This document shows positions 13,906 to 13,914 of a DNA stretch of 13,914 nt, one piece after another. The stretch is from NCBI GenBank assembly GCA_934630735.1, contig CAKTWK010000044.1, forward strand, positions 1-13,914. Direction: 5' to 3'. The notes beneath the pieces are model-generated. The model saw only the letters and a program-made list of their open reading frames with translations, was not told where the DNA came from and ran no database searches. Numbering within the stretch: position 1 is the stretch's first letter; each line of letters begins with the position of its first letter. A program made the position numbers and the translations under genes. The DNA is from an uncultured Collinsella sp. (GTDB lineage: Bacteria > Actinomycetota > Coriobacteriia > Coriobacteriales > Coriobacteriaceae).

Positions 13906-13914
13906 TCCGATACC

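Overview
The window looks like chromosome of a high-GC anaerobic Coriobacteriia bacterium, most likely Collinsella or a close relative. This rests on gene content (SufU, a GGGtGRT protein, a Rho factor with a very long Ala/Pro/Lys/Arg-rich N-terminus) and on codon use, not on a database match. No phage, CRISPR array or complete mobile element is visible.

Layout, left to right. (1) Positions 1-221: the 3' end of sufU (SUF iron-sulfur scaffold) and its terminator. (2) 222-1618: a gene-poor, AT-richer stretch, then a minus-strand Y1/RAYT-type transposase-like gene whose catalytic His and Tyr both appear substituted, suggesting a non-catalytic, perhaps domesticated protein. (3) 2011-3840: a tight two-gene operon, a second NifU/IscU-like iron-sulfur scaffold followed by a GGGtGRT-family protein of unknown function, with very biased codon use, strong ribosome binding sites and a strong terminator. 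This is the best candidate for an undescribed system. (4) 4070-5596: a lone FAD-dependent oxidoreductase of the L-aspartate oxidase/fumarate reductase family with a divergent substrate pocket. (5) 5597-6338: a minus-strand tRNA operon (His-GTG, Lys-CTT, Lys-CTT), read from a TTGCAT/AATAAT promoter into a UUCG-loop terminator. Beyond it lies a second, diverged copy of terminator plus the 20-nt 3' end of tRNA-Lys, a remnant of duplication or of integration at the tRNA. (6) 6449-7630: a PLP aminotransferase, and 7771-8664: a ROK-family fructokinase-like sugar kinase, both plus strand, each followed by a terminator. (7) 8778-10704, minus strand: an Ala/Pro-rich two-TM protein of unknown function followed 7 nt later by a VanZ-family membrane protein; the last codons of vanZ lie inside a bidirectional terminator shared with the kinase gene. 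(8) 11017-13629, minus strand: rho, 870 codons, with a roughly 445-residue low-complexity extension. (9) The right edge holds a perfect 40-bp palindrome.

The genes are mostly separate transcription units. The recurring theme at the left is iron-sulfur biology: sufU, then about 1.9 kb on, a second scaffold paired with an uncharacterised protein. Three proposed promoters (tRNA operon, two-TM protein/vanZ, rho) share a TTGCA[T/G] -35 element.
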